A program made the position numbers and the translations under genes. 64,000 nucleotides of DNA from Pseudomonas putida NBRC 14164 (GTDB lineage Bacteria; Pseudomonadota; Gammaproteobacteria; Pseudomonadales; Pseudomonadaceae), in assembly GCF_000412675.1 (NCBI RefSeq), contig NC_021505.1:800501-864500 (forward strand), given 5' to 3'. This document shows positions 17,159 through 25,675 of the stretch, piece by piece. Position 1 is the stretch's first letter, and the number at the start of each line of letters is the position of its first letter. The notes beneath the pieces are model-generated. The model saw only the letters and a list, made by a program, of their open reading frames with translations, ran no database searches and was not told the DNA's origin.

Positions 17159-17462
17159 CGCTTGATGCGCTGAGCATGTCGACCCGCTGGATATCGAAAT
17201 CGCGCTCCAGGTAGTCCATGCGCTTTTCAAAAAACGCCTTCATGTGCGGCAAGGCCGAGTGCACATCCAGCGCGGCCTGGTCGGCCCACACTTCAAAGAA
17301 CACGAACAGGCTCGGGTCCTGCTGGTCGCGCAGCATGTGGTACTCGATGCAGCCCGGCTCCTGGCGGCTGGGCTCGACGAAGGGGCGGAACAGGGTTTCG
17401 AACGCATCAGCCATTTCCGGGCGGGTCTTGGCTTTGAGGATAAACGCGAACTGCTCACTCAT
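17148..17462 (-). CDS. ABM-domain quinol monooxygenase (YgiN-like)
   Basis: A 104-residue single-domain protein of the antibiotic-biosynthesis-monooxygenase fold: FAILKAKTRPEMADAFETLF, then EPGCIEYHMLRDQQDPSLFV, FFEVWADQAALDVH and HMKAFFE. In E. coli the relative YgiN oxidises quinols to quinones and is encoded beside mdaB, a quinone reductase. Here it is divergent from an mdaB homologue (17626), which supports the same pairing. Cytoplasmic, no signal. Confidence 0.78.
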   Translation of the reverse strand: MSEQFAFILKAKTRPEMADAFETLFRPFVEPSRQEPGCIEYHMLRDQQDPSLFVFFEVWADQAALDVHSALPHMKAFFEKRMDYLERDFDIQRVDMLSASSASR

Positions 17463-17625
17463 GGGGCGCTACTCGGTGATGGGTGGTGAGTCGATTCTAC
17501 GGCAATAATGGTTTGCTCATTCGTGACTTCCGGTCAATTGTATTTTGCCCAGTCACCCCTGTATCCCGCCCCCGCGAGCCTCTAACCTGCCGGCATCAAA
17601 TTTTGACTCGGCCCGGGAGGCCAGC

Positions 17626-18216
17626 ATGAAAAAGATCCTTCTGCTCAATGGTGGTAAACAGTTCGCTCACTCCGAAGGCCGCCTCAACGCGACCTTGCAC
17701 GAAGCAGCAATCGCTCACCTGGACCGCGCGGGCTTCGATGTGCAGCAAACCTTTATCGACGGCGGCTACGACGTGCAGGCCGAGGTAGAGAAGTTTCTCT
17801 GGGCCGATGTGATCGTCTACCAGATGCCGGGCTGGTGGATGGGCGCACCCTGGACCGTGAAAAAGTACATCGACGAAGTCTTTACCGCTGGCCATGGCAG
17901 CCTTTATGCCAACGATGGCCGTACCCGTTCGGATCATTCGCAGAAGTACGGCAGCGGTGGCCTGTTGCACGGCAAGCAGTACATGCTGTCGCTGACCTGG
18001 AATGCGCCGCAGCAGGCGTTCGATGACCCGAGTGATTTCTTCGAAGGCAAGGGTGTGGATGCCGTGTACTTCCCGTTCCACAAGGCTAACCAGTTCCTTG
18101 GCATGACCGGCCTGCCGACTTACCTGGCGGTGGATGTGATGAAGCGCCCGGATGTGCCGGCGGCATTGGCAGCCTATGAAGCCCATCTGGACAAGGTGTT
18201 TGGCACGGCAAAGTAA
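17626..18216 (+). CDS. mdaB: MdaB-like NAD(P)H:quinone reductase
   Basis: A 196-residue FAD-binding protein of the flavodoxin-like fold. Key features are MKKILLLNGGKQFAHSEGRL (start and phosphate contact region), QMPGWWMGAPWTVKKYIDEV (flavin face) and LSLTWNAP. The start is at the ATG after GGGAGG. It reduces quinones by two electrons and so avoids semiquinone radicals. Divergent from the YgiN-like gene, separated by 163 bases that should hold both promoters. A REP pair follows. Confidence 0.87.
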   Translation: MKKILLLNGGKQFAHSEGRLNATLHEAAIAHLDRAGFDVQQTFIDGGYDVQAEVEKFLWADVIVYQMPGWWMGAPWTVKKYIDEVFTAGHGSLYANDGRTRSDHSQKYGSGGLLHGKQYMLSLTWNAPQQAFDDPSDFFEGKGVDAVYFPFHKANQFLGMTGLPTYLAVDVMKRPDVPAALAAYEAHLDKVFGTAK

Positions 18217-18231
18217 TGTGTTGCCTGCTCT

Positions 18232-18327
18232 GGCCTCTTCGCGGGCTCGCCCGCTCCCACAGGTATTACACAGGTCTCAAGCGCTGTGCAGTACTTGTGG
18301 GAGCGGGCAAGCCCGCGAAGAGGCCGG
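18232..18327. repeat. REP pair (type CCTCTTCGCGGGCTTGCCCG)
   Basis: GGCCTCTTCGCGGGCTCGCC and its mirror enclose about 40 bases after the mdaB gene. This second REP type recurs at 31101, 48709, 51021, 58388 and 62682. Confidence 0.9.
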
Positions 18328-18399
18328 TACAGGCGCCTCTGGACTTGGCCTCGACAAGCGGCTATCTAATCCTTGCACAGTCCAACCACAGGCCCAGAT

Positions 18400-19296
18400 G
18401 TGAAAACCCGATCCGAAGAACTCCAGGTATTCGTCGCCGTCATCGACTGCGGCTCGATTTCTGCCGCTGCCGAGCAGATGGGGCAGACCCCGTCCGCCGT
18501 CAGTCGCACCTTGTCGCGCCTGGAGGGCAAGCTGGGTACCACTCTTGTCAACCGTACCACCCGGCGCATGGACCTCACCGAAGAGGGCCGCTACTTCCTT
18601 GAGCGCTCACGGCTGATCCTGGAGCAGATGGACGAGATGGAAGAGCGCCTGTCGATGAACCACCAGACGCCCACCGGGCGCCTTCGCATCAACGCCGCTG
18701 CGCCGTTCATGCTGCATGCCATCCTGCCGTGGATCGGTGAGTTCCGTCGCGAGTACCCGGGCATCGAGCTGGAACTGAACACCGATGACCTGATCATCGA
18801 CTTGCTGGAGCAAAGCACCGATGTGGCGATCCGCATCGGCGAACTGGCCGATTCCAGCCTGCACGCGCGCAACCTGGGTTGCAGCCCGGTGCAGGTACTG
18901 GCCAGCCCGGCCTACCTGGCGCAGCACGGCACGCCGCAGCGGGTCGAGGACCTGGCCAACCACTGCCTGCTCGGCTTCAGCCAGCCCGAATCGCTCAACC
19001 ATTGGCCGCTGCGCCACGCCCAGGGTGACCGCTTCAGCATCCGCCCGGCACTGATCGCCTCCAGTGGCGAGACCCTGCGCCAGCTGGCACTGGCCGGCGA
19101 GGGCATCGTCAGCCTGTCGCACTTCATGACCCATGAGGACATCCGCGCCGGGCGCCTGCAAGTGGTCCTGGCCGCGGCCAACAATGGCTACCGCCAGCCG
19201 ATCCACGCGGTGTACTACCGCAATACCCAGCTGGCGCTGCGTATCCAGTGCTTCCTCGATTTCATCCAGCGCAAGCTGGCGATGTACGCTTGCTGA
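18400..19296 (+). CDS. LysR-family regulator
   Basis: A 298-residue protein counted from the GTG at 18400 (KTRSEELQVF next). A TTG at 18373 would add nine residues but has no better SD, so the start is uncertain. The HTH (about residues 4-62) reads ISAAAEQMGQTPSAVSRTLS. The effector domain has the LRINAAAPFMLH and SGETLRQLALAGEGIVSLS segments seen in the DmlR/AaeR-like branch. The ggt gene starts 117 bases downstream in the same direction; control of ggt is possible but not shown. Confidence 0.83.
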   Translation: MKTRSEELQVFVAVIDCGSISAAAEQMGQTPSAVSRTLSRLEGKLGTTLVNRTTRRMDLTEEGRYFLERSRLILEQMDEMEERLSMNHQTPTGRLRINAAAPFMLHAILPWIGEFRREYPGIELELNTDDLIIDLLEQSTDVAIRIGELADSSLHARNLGCSPVQVLASPAYLAQHGTPQRVEDLANHCLLGFSQPESLNHWPLRHAQGDRFSIRPALIASSGETLRQLALAGEGIVSLSHFMTHEDIRAGRLQVVLAAANNGYRQPIHAVYYRNTQLALRIQCFLDFIQRKLAMYAC

Positions 19297-19413
19297 GTTG
19301 CCTGAACGCGACAGATCCTGTCCACAGGCGGCGAAATTTCCTATGGTTGATTGCACAGTCGAAACGCTTCGGCCTTACTGACTGCTCAACAAAAACAACA
19401 CCAAGGAAGTGTC

Positions 19414-21081
19414 ATGCGTATCGTCCCGTTCCAGTACCTGGCTCTCGCAGCCGCGATCCTGAGCTGTTCCTCGGTTTATGCCGCCACGCTGGAGGGCGGC
19501 GCAGTGGCTGCGCCCGATCAATATGGTGCACAGGTAGCCGCCGATATTCTGAAAAAGGGCGGCAACGCGGTAGACGCCGCCGTGGCAACCGCCTTCACCC
19601 TGGCTGTGACCTACCCGGAGGCCGGTAACATCGGCGGTGGTGGGTTCATGACCCTGTTCGTCGACGGCAAGCCCTACTTCCTGGACTACCGCGAGGTCGC
19701 GCCGAAGGCTGCCACGCGCAACATGTACCTGGACGACAAGGGCGAGGTCATCGAAAACCTCAGCCTGGTCGGGGTACGCGCCGCGGGTGTGCCTGGCACG
19801 GTGATGGGCCTGTGGGAGGCGCACCAGAAGTTCGGCAAGCTGCCGTGGAGCGAGCTGCTGACCCCGGCCATCGGCTATGCGAAAAACGGCTTCAAAGTGG
19901 CGGAAAAGCAGTACCAGTACCGCAACGATGCCCAGGGCATGTTCAAGACTGCGACCAACTTCAATGACTACTTCGGCAACATGAAGGTCGGCGAGCTGTT
20001 CAAGCAGCCAGAAATGGCCCAGACCCTGGAACGCATCGCCGACAAGGGCGTGAGCGAGTTCTACCAGGGCAAGACTGCCGACCTGCTGGTGGCGCAGATG
20101 CAGGCTGACAAGGGCCTGATCACCAAGGATGACTTGAAGGATTACAAAGCCGTATGGCGTGAGCCGATGGCGGTGAGCTGGCGTGGTAACGTGGTCTACA
20201 CCGCACCACCGCCAAGCTCTGGCGGCGTCGCCCTGGCCCAGTTGCTGGGCATCAAGGAAGACCGCGCGGCGGACTTCAAGGGGGTGGCGCACAACTCGGC
20301 GCAGTACATCCACCTGCTGGCCGAAATCGAGAAGCGCGTATTCGCCGACCGTGCCGACTACCTGGGCGACCCGGCCTTCACCAAGGTGCCGGTGGACCAA
20401 CTGGTGGCCAAGGACTATCTGGCCAAGCGCGCCGCGCAGGTCAACCCGAAAGCCATTTCCGACACCGACAAGGTCAAGCCGGGCCTTGAGCCGCATCAGA
20501 CCACGCATTTCTCGATCGTCGACAAGCAGGGCAACGCGGTCAGTAACACCTACACCCTCAACCTCGATTACGGCAGTGGCGTGGTGGTGAAGGGCGCAGG
20601 CTTCCTGCTCAACGACGAGATGGACGACTTCAGCGCCAAGCCCGGCGCTGCCAATGCCTTTGGTGTGGTGGGCGGTGATGCGAACGCAATCGAGCCGGGC
20701 AAGCGCATGCTGTCCTCGATGAGCCCCAGCCTGATGACCCGTGATGGCAAGGTGGAGCTGGTCATCGGTACCCCGGGCGGTTCGCGGATCTTCACCTCGA
20801 TCTTTCAGGTGATGAACAACCTGTACGACTACGGTATGCCGCTGGACAAGGCGGTGGCGGCACAGCGCGTGCACCATCAGTTGCTGCCCAAGGACACTAT
20901 CTACTTTGACAGCTATGCACCCCTGACCGGGCCGGTGGCGGATGAGCTGAAGAAGATGGGCTACGTGCTTGAGGACCAAGGCTGGGAGATGGGCGATATC
21001 CAGGCGATCCGGGTGGATGGGGCGAAGCTTGAGACCGCTTCCGATCCGCGTGGGCGTGGGGTGGGGATGATCGTCAAGTAA
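19414..21081 (+). CDS. ggt: Gamma-glutamyltransferase, periplasmic
   Basis: A 555-residue precursor with a signal peptide (cleavage near VYAAT, about residue 24). It hydrolyses or transfers the gamma-glutamyl group of glutathione in the periplasm. Like all GGTs it should self-cleave before the catalytic threonine: HQTTHFSIVDKQGNAV contains Thr363, matching the first residue of the E. coli small subunit. Other family marks are GNAVDAAVATAFTLAV, GNIGGGGFM and GTPGGSRIFTS. Start at the ATG after AAGGAAG. IS copy 2 lies 57 bases after the stop. Confidence 0.95.
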   Translation: MRIVPFQYLALAAAILSCSSVYAATLEGGAVAAPDQYGAQVAADILKKGGNAVDAAVATAFTLAVTYPEAGNIGGGGFMTLFVDGKPYFLDYREVAPKAATRNMYLDDKGEVIENLSLVGVRAAGVPGTVMGLWEAHQKFGKLPWSELLTPAIGYAKNGFKVAEKQYQYRNDAQGMFKTATNFNDYFGNMKVGELFKQPEMAQTLERIADKGVSEFYQGKTADLLVAQMQADKGLITKDDLKDYKAVWREPMAVSWRGNVVYTAPPPSSGGVALAQLLGIKEDRAADFKGVAHNSAQYIHLLAEIEKRVFADRADYLGDPAFTKVPVDQLVAKDYLAKRAAQVNPKAISDTDKVKPGLEPHQTTHFSIVDKQGNAVSNTYTLNLDYGSGVVVKGAGFLLNDEMDDFSAKPGAANAFGVVGGDANAIEPGKRMLSSMSPSLMTRDGKVELVIGTPGGSRIFTSIFQVMNNLYDYGMPLDKAVAAQRVHHQLLPKDTIYFDSYAPLTGPVADELKKMGYVLEDQGWEMGDIQAIRVDGAKLETASDPRGRGVGMIVK

Positions 21082-21115
21082 TGCCTGCCAGATTGCTGGG
21101 AGGGCTTTGCCCTCC

Positions 21116-21137
21116 TTTCGCGGCACAAGGCCGCTCC
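21116..21137. repeat. REP half-unit at the left edge of IS copy 2
   Basis: The REP core TTTCGCGGCACAAGGCCGC and CTCC run directly into the IS. The matching outer half is on the other side (22427-22470), so the IS split a REP pair. Confidence 0.85.
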
Positions 21138-21151
21138 TTGTATGTTGTGCC

Positions 21152-21185
21152 TAGCCTGATGAGAGAGGTTATTCTCGTCAGGCTA
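21152..21185 (+). other. Leader hairpin of IS copy 2
   Basis: TAGCCTGA-T-GAGA and TCTC-G-TCAGGCTA form a 12-bp stem with one mismatch and an 8-base loop, at the 5' edge of the element. It is the same structure as in copy 1. Confidence 0.6.
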
Positions 21186-21394
21186 TAGAAGCACTTCCGG
21201 GGAGGCCGATCGCTCCTGAAGGCAGGGTTTGCCCCTGACCTTGTCTGTAGAGAGGCCCCCCGCCTCATTGCCCACTACGAAGAGTATCGAGAAGCCGACA
21301 AGTCGGACTTCGCATTACAAGGTTGCAGCGGCATGAAGTTCGAGGTCGGGGAACCGGAGGCCATTGTTACCTAACTCGCTTGGGAGTGGGAAGA

Positions 21395-22390
21395 ATGAAT
21401 GTCTGTGTGGGCCTGGATATTGGTTCTCGTACGTCGATCGTTGGGGTGCGTAAAGATGGGCGTCCCGCTGGACAGTGGGATATCGCTCAAACCCCTGCTG
21501 GTCGTAAGGCAGCGGTGAAAAAGCTGCAGGCGCTCAAGCCCAAGTCGATCGTGATGGAGGCGACCGGAATCTATTACCTGGACCTGGCCCTTGAGCTGCA
21601 TGCTGCGGACCTTCCTGTTTCGGTGATCAACCCCAAGAGCTTCCATAATTTCGCCAAGCTGATGCTGGTGAACAGTAAAACTGACTCGATAGATGCTCAG
21701 TTGCTGTCCGAGTACGGTGAACGTATGACACCGCGCTTGTGGACACCGCCAAGCTCCGTACAGCTTGAGCTGAGGGCTCTTGGCCGGCACATCAATCGTC
21801 TGGTCGGGCACCGCACCAGGGCGAAGAATGAGCTGCATGCATTGCAGGCGACCGCTACGACCGTGTCGATGCTGATCGAAGATCAAGAGGAAGCGATTGC
21901 CACTTTGGACAATCGCATTGAGCGTTTCCGCAAAGCCGGACGTGAGTTGATCGCTCAGTGTCCGACGCTTAACCGGCAGTACAAGCAGTTACTAGCGGGC
22001 CCGGGAATGGGAGAAGTCTCGGCACTTGCTGCCTTGGCTGAGCTGACCACCCTTCCTCAAATGCTCAAGTCCTCTCAGGTCGCTCGTCATGCTGGTCTAG
22101 ATGTTCGACAGACACAGTCGGGGACAAGCATTGATAAACCTGGTCGGCTCGGCAAAAGCGGGAATGCCTATTTACGGGCGGCCATGTACATGCCGGCGCT
22201 GACGGCGGTGCGCTGCGATCCTTACGCGAAGGCCTTTTATGAATCGCTGGTCAGCAGGGGGAAGAAAAAAATGCAAGCGATCGCCGCTGTCATGCGCAAG
22301 TACCTGACAGGCATATGGGCATGCATGCGCGGCGATGAACCATTTGATACGGCCAAGCTTTTCAGCTCTGAACACCTTAGAAAAGCTTGA
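21395..22390 (+). CDS. IS110-family transposase, copy 2
   Basis: A 331-residue DEDD transposase with the same protein sequence as copy 1 wherever I compared them. It has DIGS near the N terminus, EATGIYY, DSIDAQ, and the C-terminal GPGMGEVSAL and LDVRQTQSGTSI of Transposase_20. The start at MNVCVG has GGGAAGA upstream. About 255 bases of untranslated element precede it. Base differences from copy 1 that I checked (for example GCG/GCA, CCG/CCT and CTG/TTG near 22180-22205) are all silent. Confidence 0.93.
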   Translation: MNVCVGLDIGSRTSIVGVRKDGRPAGQWDIAQTPAGRKAAVKKLQALKPKSIVMEATGIYYLDLALELHAADLPVSVINPKSFHNFAKLMLVNSKTDSIDAQLLSEYGERMTPRLWTPPSSVQLELRALGRHINRLVGHRTRAKNELHALQATATTVSMLIEDQEEAIATLDNRIERFRKAGRELIAQCPTLNRQYKQLLAGPGMGEVSALAALAELTTLPQMLKSSQVARHAGLDVRQTQSGTSIDKPGRLGKSGNAYLRAAMYMPALTAVRCDPYAKAFYESLVSRGKKKMQAIAAVMRKYLTGIWACMRGDEPFDTAKLFSSEHLRKA

Positions 22391-22426
22391 CCGCCAACAG
22401 AGTATCTACAGGGGAACGCGATCTCC

Positions 22427-22470
22427 TGTAGGAGCGGCCTTGTGCCGCGAAAGGGCCGCAAAGCGGCCCC
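22427..22470. repeat. REP unit at the right of IS copy 2
   Basis: TGTAGGAGCGGCCTTGTGCC, then GCGAAAGGGCCGC-AAA-GCGGCCCC. The last part is a GC-rich hairpin that may also terminate mcpS transcription, which ends at 22483 on the other strand. Confidence 0.85.
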
Positions 22471-22482
22471 GGGTTACCCAGG

Positions 22483-24402
22483 TCAGACGCGGAACTGGCT
22501 GACCAGCGTCTGCAACTGTCCACCCAACCGCGCCAGCTCAACGCTGGCCGACGCCGTCTCGTCACTGGCCGCCGCCGTTTGCTCGGACACATCACGCACA
22601 TTCAGGATGCTGCGGCTGATCTCTTCCGCCACTGCACTCTGTTGCTCCGCCGCCGCAGCAATCTGCTGGTTCATCGACTGGATGCTCGACACCGTGCTGG
22701 TGATGTTCTCCAGCGAGGCCCCGGCCTTACGTGCCAGTTCGACGCTGCTGTCGGTCAAGGTACGGCTGCCCTGCATGGCGTTCGCTACTTGCTGGGTACC
22801 ATCCTGCAGGCTGGCAATCAGCGCTTCGATTTCTTCGGTGGACTTCTGCGTGCGCTGGGCCAGGCCGCGCACTTCGTCGGCGACCACGGCAAAACCACGA
22901 CCGGCCTCGCCAGCACGTGCCGCCTCGATCGCCGCATTGAGCGCCAGCAGGTTGGTCTGTTCGGCCACCGACTTGATCACGTCCATCACGCTACCGATCT
23001 TCTGGCTTTCCTGCTGCAGCATGTTCATGGCTTCGGTGGAGCGGTGCATGTCCTCGGCCAGGCGCTCGATCTGGCCAATCGCCTCGCCTACCACTCGGTC
23101 GCCGGCGCGGGCTTCGTCGTCGGCACCGGTGGCGGCATGCGAGGCCTGCTCGGCATTGCGCGCCACTTCCTGAACGGTGGCGGCCATTTCGTGCATGGCG
23201 GTGGCCACCTGGTCGGTCTCGACCTTCTGGCTGTTGGCGCCAGCACTGGTCTGTTCGGTCACTGCCGACAGCTCTTCGGCGGCGCTGGCAATCTGGGTGA
23301 CGCCATCGCGGATGCCGCTGATCAGCTCGCGCAGCGTGGTGCCCATGCGCGCGATGCCTTGCTGCAGCACGCCCAGTTCGTCGCGGCGGGTGATGCGCGC
23401 ATGCTGGGTGAGGTCGCCGCTGGCGATCTTTTCTACCGCTACCAGGGTTTCACGCAGTGGGCCGGTGATCTGGCGGGTGATCATTACCGCTGCCAGTACG
23501 CCGACCAGCAGTGCCAGCAGGGTAGCGATGGCCTGCAGGGTGCGGGCCTGGGTGCTTTCGATGTCGCGGCGTTCCAGCTGGATCTGGTACAGCGCATCGC
23601 TGCGCTTGACGATATCGGCGCCCTGCACGGTCATTTCGGCGCGTGAGGTGGTGATGTTGGCGACCGCGTCGCGGAACTGGCGCACGGCATCACGGTAGGC
23701 CAGTACCGAGCTTTCGAACTGTTGCAGGCGGGCGTCTTCGGCGGACAGCTGGCGCTTGAGGTTGTCGATATCGGCTAGCGCTGCATCCAGCTGGCGCAGG
23801 GCGGCCTGCTCGTTGGCGGCACTGTTGTCGGCAATGTAGCCGCGTACGTCGATGCGCACCTGCAGCAGTTGCTGGCGGGCCTTGCTGATCAGCTGGTACT
23901 GGGCCAGGCGCACGCTGTCGGCCTCTGGGCGCGCCATGACTTCCTGGCTGAGGGCGTCCATGGCCTGGTCGGCGCGGGTGGCCGAACCGTCCATGGCAAC
24001 GCGCGCAGCGCGGGTGGCGTCGTAGCCTTGGCGCATCTTGTTCAGCGACACCTTGTAGGCGCTGATGGTTGCGCCCAGCTCATTCAGCAGCTTGACGTTG
24101 TCCGGGCTTTTGAAGGTGCTGGCCAGGTAGGCCTGCTGCTTGCTGAAGGCATCCAGCTTGGTCTGGGTGTTGGCGGCGGCAGCATCGTCGCCGTTGGCGA
24201 TCATGTACTGCAGGCGCGCGATGCGCAGGTCGGTCAGGTCTTTGTTGAGCTGGCCGATGTCACCCATCCAGTTGCTGCGGTCGATCAGGCTGCCCAGGCT
24301 GGTCCAGCCGGTCAGGGCCAGCAGGCCGGTGAGGATCAGCACCAGGCCGAAGCCCAGTCCAAGTTTGAGGTTGACGCTGATGTTAGCGAACCAGCTGTTC
24401 AT
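22483..24402 (-). CDS. mcpS: McpS-like chemoreceptor for TCA-cycle acids
   Basis: A 639-residue methyl-accepting chemotaxis protein. Start at the ATG of MNSWFANIS, with CTGGAG upstream; the longer frame is rejected. Membrane helix about residues 12-33; a periplasmic all-helical domain of about 240 residues, the size of a helical bimodular (HBM) sensor; a second helix near 283-303; HAMP; and a signalling domain with the conserved hairpin tip (about residues 435-470: [20 protein letters not shown]). Length and HBM architecture match McpS of P. putida KT2440, which senses malate, succinate, fumarate and related acids. Monocistronic, as far as spacing shows. Confidence 0.85.
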   Translation of the reverse strand: MNSWFANISVNLKLGLGFGLVLILTGLLALTGWTSLGSLIDRSNWMGDIGQLNKDLTDLRIARLQYMIANGDDAAAANTQTKLDAFSKQQAYLASTFKSPDNVKLLNELGATISAYKVSLNKMRQGYDATRAARVAMDGSATRADQAMDALSQEVMARPEADSVRLAQYQLISKARQQLLQVRIDVRGYIADNSAANEQAALRQLDAALADIDNLKRQLSAEDARLQQFESSVLAYRDAVRQFRDAVANITTSRAEMTVQGADIVKRSDALYQIQLERRDIESTQARTLQAIATLLALLVGVLAAVMITRQITGPLRETLVAVEKIASGDLTQHARITRRDELGVLQQGIARMGTTLRELISGIRDGVTQIASAAEELSAVTEQTSAGANSQKVETDQVATAMHEMAATVQEVARNAEQASHAATGADDEARAGDRVVGEAIGQIERLAEDMHRSTEAMNMLQQESQKIGSVMDVIKSVAEQTNLLALNAAIEAARAGEAGRGFAVVADEVRGLAQRTQKSTEEIEALIASLQDGTQQVANAMQGSRTLTDSSVELARKAGASLENITSTVSSIQSMNQQIAAAAEQQSAVAEEISRSILNVRDVSEQTAAASDETASASVELARLGGQLQTLVSQFRV

Positions 24403-24547
24403 GCACGCTCTCCAGAAGTAGTTTTCGCTCTCTTGATCTTCGATCGCAAGGCGTTGTTGTTCTGGCTGCCCGCTGATTCGTGCAGGGGTTATCGGCAATG
24501 ATCAGGGAAGCTGAAACGCTTTTTCAGCAGATTTGTAACTGGATAAT

Positions 24548-24570
24548 CAGGGGCTGCAAAGCAGCCCCTG
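24548..24570 (-). terminator. Hairpin after the zinc peptidase gene
   Basis: CAGGGGCTGC-AAA-GCAGCCCCTG is a 10-bp perfect stem with a 3-base loop, six bases after the peptidase stop. There is no T-run, but this GGGGC-GC-AAA-GC-GCCCC form recurs at gene ends in the window (27018, 38336, 53554). Confidence 0.6.
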
Positions 24571-24575
24571 CAGTT

Positions 24576-25475
24576 TCAGAGGCTGCGTGCGCTGAAGGTA
24601 TCGCAGCTGTTCACCTCACCTTGGGCAAACCCGGCCTTGAACCAGCGCACCCGCTGTGCCGAGGTGCCATGGGTGAACGAGTCCGGCACCACGCGCCCGC
24701 GGCCTTGCTGCTGCAGGCGGTCATCGCCAATGGCGTTGGCGGCGTTCAGCGCTTCCTCGACGTCACCCGGTTCCAGCCAGTTCAGGCGCTTTTGCGCCTG
24801 GTAGGCCCACACGCCGGCCAGGCAGTCGGCCTGAAGTTCCTGGCGCACCAACAGGCCGTTGTCGCCCTCCATGCGCTGGCCGTTGCGGCGTGCGGCATCG
24901 ACCTTGGCCGAAACTCCCAGCAGGGTCTGTACGTGGTGGCCGATTTCGTGGGCGATCACGTAGGCCTGGGCGAAGTCGCCCGCCGCAGCGAAGCGGGTTT
25001 CCATTTCGCGGAAGAACGACATGTCCAGGTACACCCGTTGGTCAGCCGGGCAGTAGAACGGCCCCACCGCCGCCGAAGCAAAGCCACAGGCCGAATTGAC
25101 CTGGCCACTGAACAGCACCAGCTTGGGGTCGCGGTATTGCTTGCCGGCTTCGGCAAACAGCGCTTTCCAAGTGTCCTCGGTATCGCCCAGCACCGAGGCA
25201 ACGAACTCCGCCTGCTGGTCGTTGGCCGGTGGCGCCTTGGCGCCTGTGCCACTGGGTGCCGTTTGCTGTTGCTGCTGTTCCATCTGGCCGGTGAGCTGGC
25301 CAAGAATCTGCAACGGGTCCTGCCCGGTGAGCCAGCCGATGCCAACGATCAGCAGAATCGCCCCGAGCCCCAGCCCTTTGCCGCCGCCGAAACGCATGCC
25401 ACCGCCGCCGCCATTGCCACCTTCGCCTCGGGCATCGACCACGTTGTCGCTGCGTCGGCCTTTTCGCCATTCCAT
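24576..25475 (-). CDS. YpfJ-family neutral zinc metallopeptidase
   Basis: A 299-residue protein with a cytoplasmic glycine-rich N terminus, one membrane helix (about residues 34-50: GLGAILLIVGIGWLTG), a Gln/Pro linker and a large outside domain. The zinc-binding motif is HEIGHHVQ (HEXXH) in AYVIAHEIGH, with a downstream ELQADCLAGVWA that could give the third ligand. This is the YpfJ/zinc_peptidase family of unknown substrate. Start at MEWRKGRRSDN, with GGAGAG upstream. It is divergent from pcaHG with 200 bases between. Confidence 0.85.
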   Translation of the reverse strand: MEWRKGRRSDNVVDARGEGGNGGGGGMRFGGGKGLGLGAILLIVGIGWLTGQDPLQILGQLTGQMEQQQQQTAPSGTGAKAPPANDQQAEFVASVLGDTEDTWKALFAEAGKQYRDPKLVLFSGQVNSACGFASAAVGPFYCPADQRVYLDMSFFREMETRFAAAGDFAQAYVIAHEIGHHVQTLLGVSAKVDAARRNGQRMEGDNGLLVRQELQADCLAGVWAYQAQKRLNWLEPGDVEEALNAANAIGDDRLQQQGRGRVVPDSFTHGTSAQRVRWFKAGFAQGEVNSCDTFSARSL

Positions 25476-25553
25476 GAATGCTCTCCGGAGCGTGAAACAA
25501 GAAGACAAAGATTAGTCCACGACGGCGGCAGGCGTCAGGCCAAAGTGTTAACC

Positions 25554-25571
25554 CATAACCATTTGGTTATG
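25554..25571. promoter_or_regulatory. PcaQ-type operator upstream of pcaHG
   Basis: CATAACCATTTGGTTATG is a perfect 18-bp palindrome containing ATAACC-N4-GGTTAT. The LysR activator PcaQ of alpha-proteobacteria binds ATAACC-N4-GGTTAA, so the match is close. It lies about 105 bases before pcaH, a typical distance for a LysR site. Confidence 0.65.
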
Positions 25572-25675
25572 TATAAGGTGGTCGATTTCAATATTCATCG
25601 CGCGCGACCTGCCGGAAACTGTAAGTCCGCCTGCCACGCCCAGGCGTTCACATAATTCCAAGAGAGGAAACCGGC

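Larger units (their letters stand above)
21138..22411 (+). mobile_element. IS110-family insertion sequence, copy 2 (ISPpu9-like)
   Basis: A 1274-bp element, nearly identical to copy 1 and inverted relative to it. The right flank GGGGAACGCGATCTCCTGTA and the left REP join, when the IS is removed, into the usual P. putida REP-pair linker (CTCCTACAGGGGAACG). Insertion was therefore within CTCCTACAG at the REP edge. Exact ends are ambiguous by a few bases because IS end and target share CTACAG. Confidence 0.9.

Noticed and set aside
3069..22411. A composite transposon formed by the two IS copies
   Set aside because: The enclosed genes are core P. putida genes in expected order, and each IS has its own REP target. 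IS110 elements are not known to move DNA between two copies in this manner.
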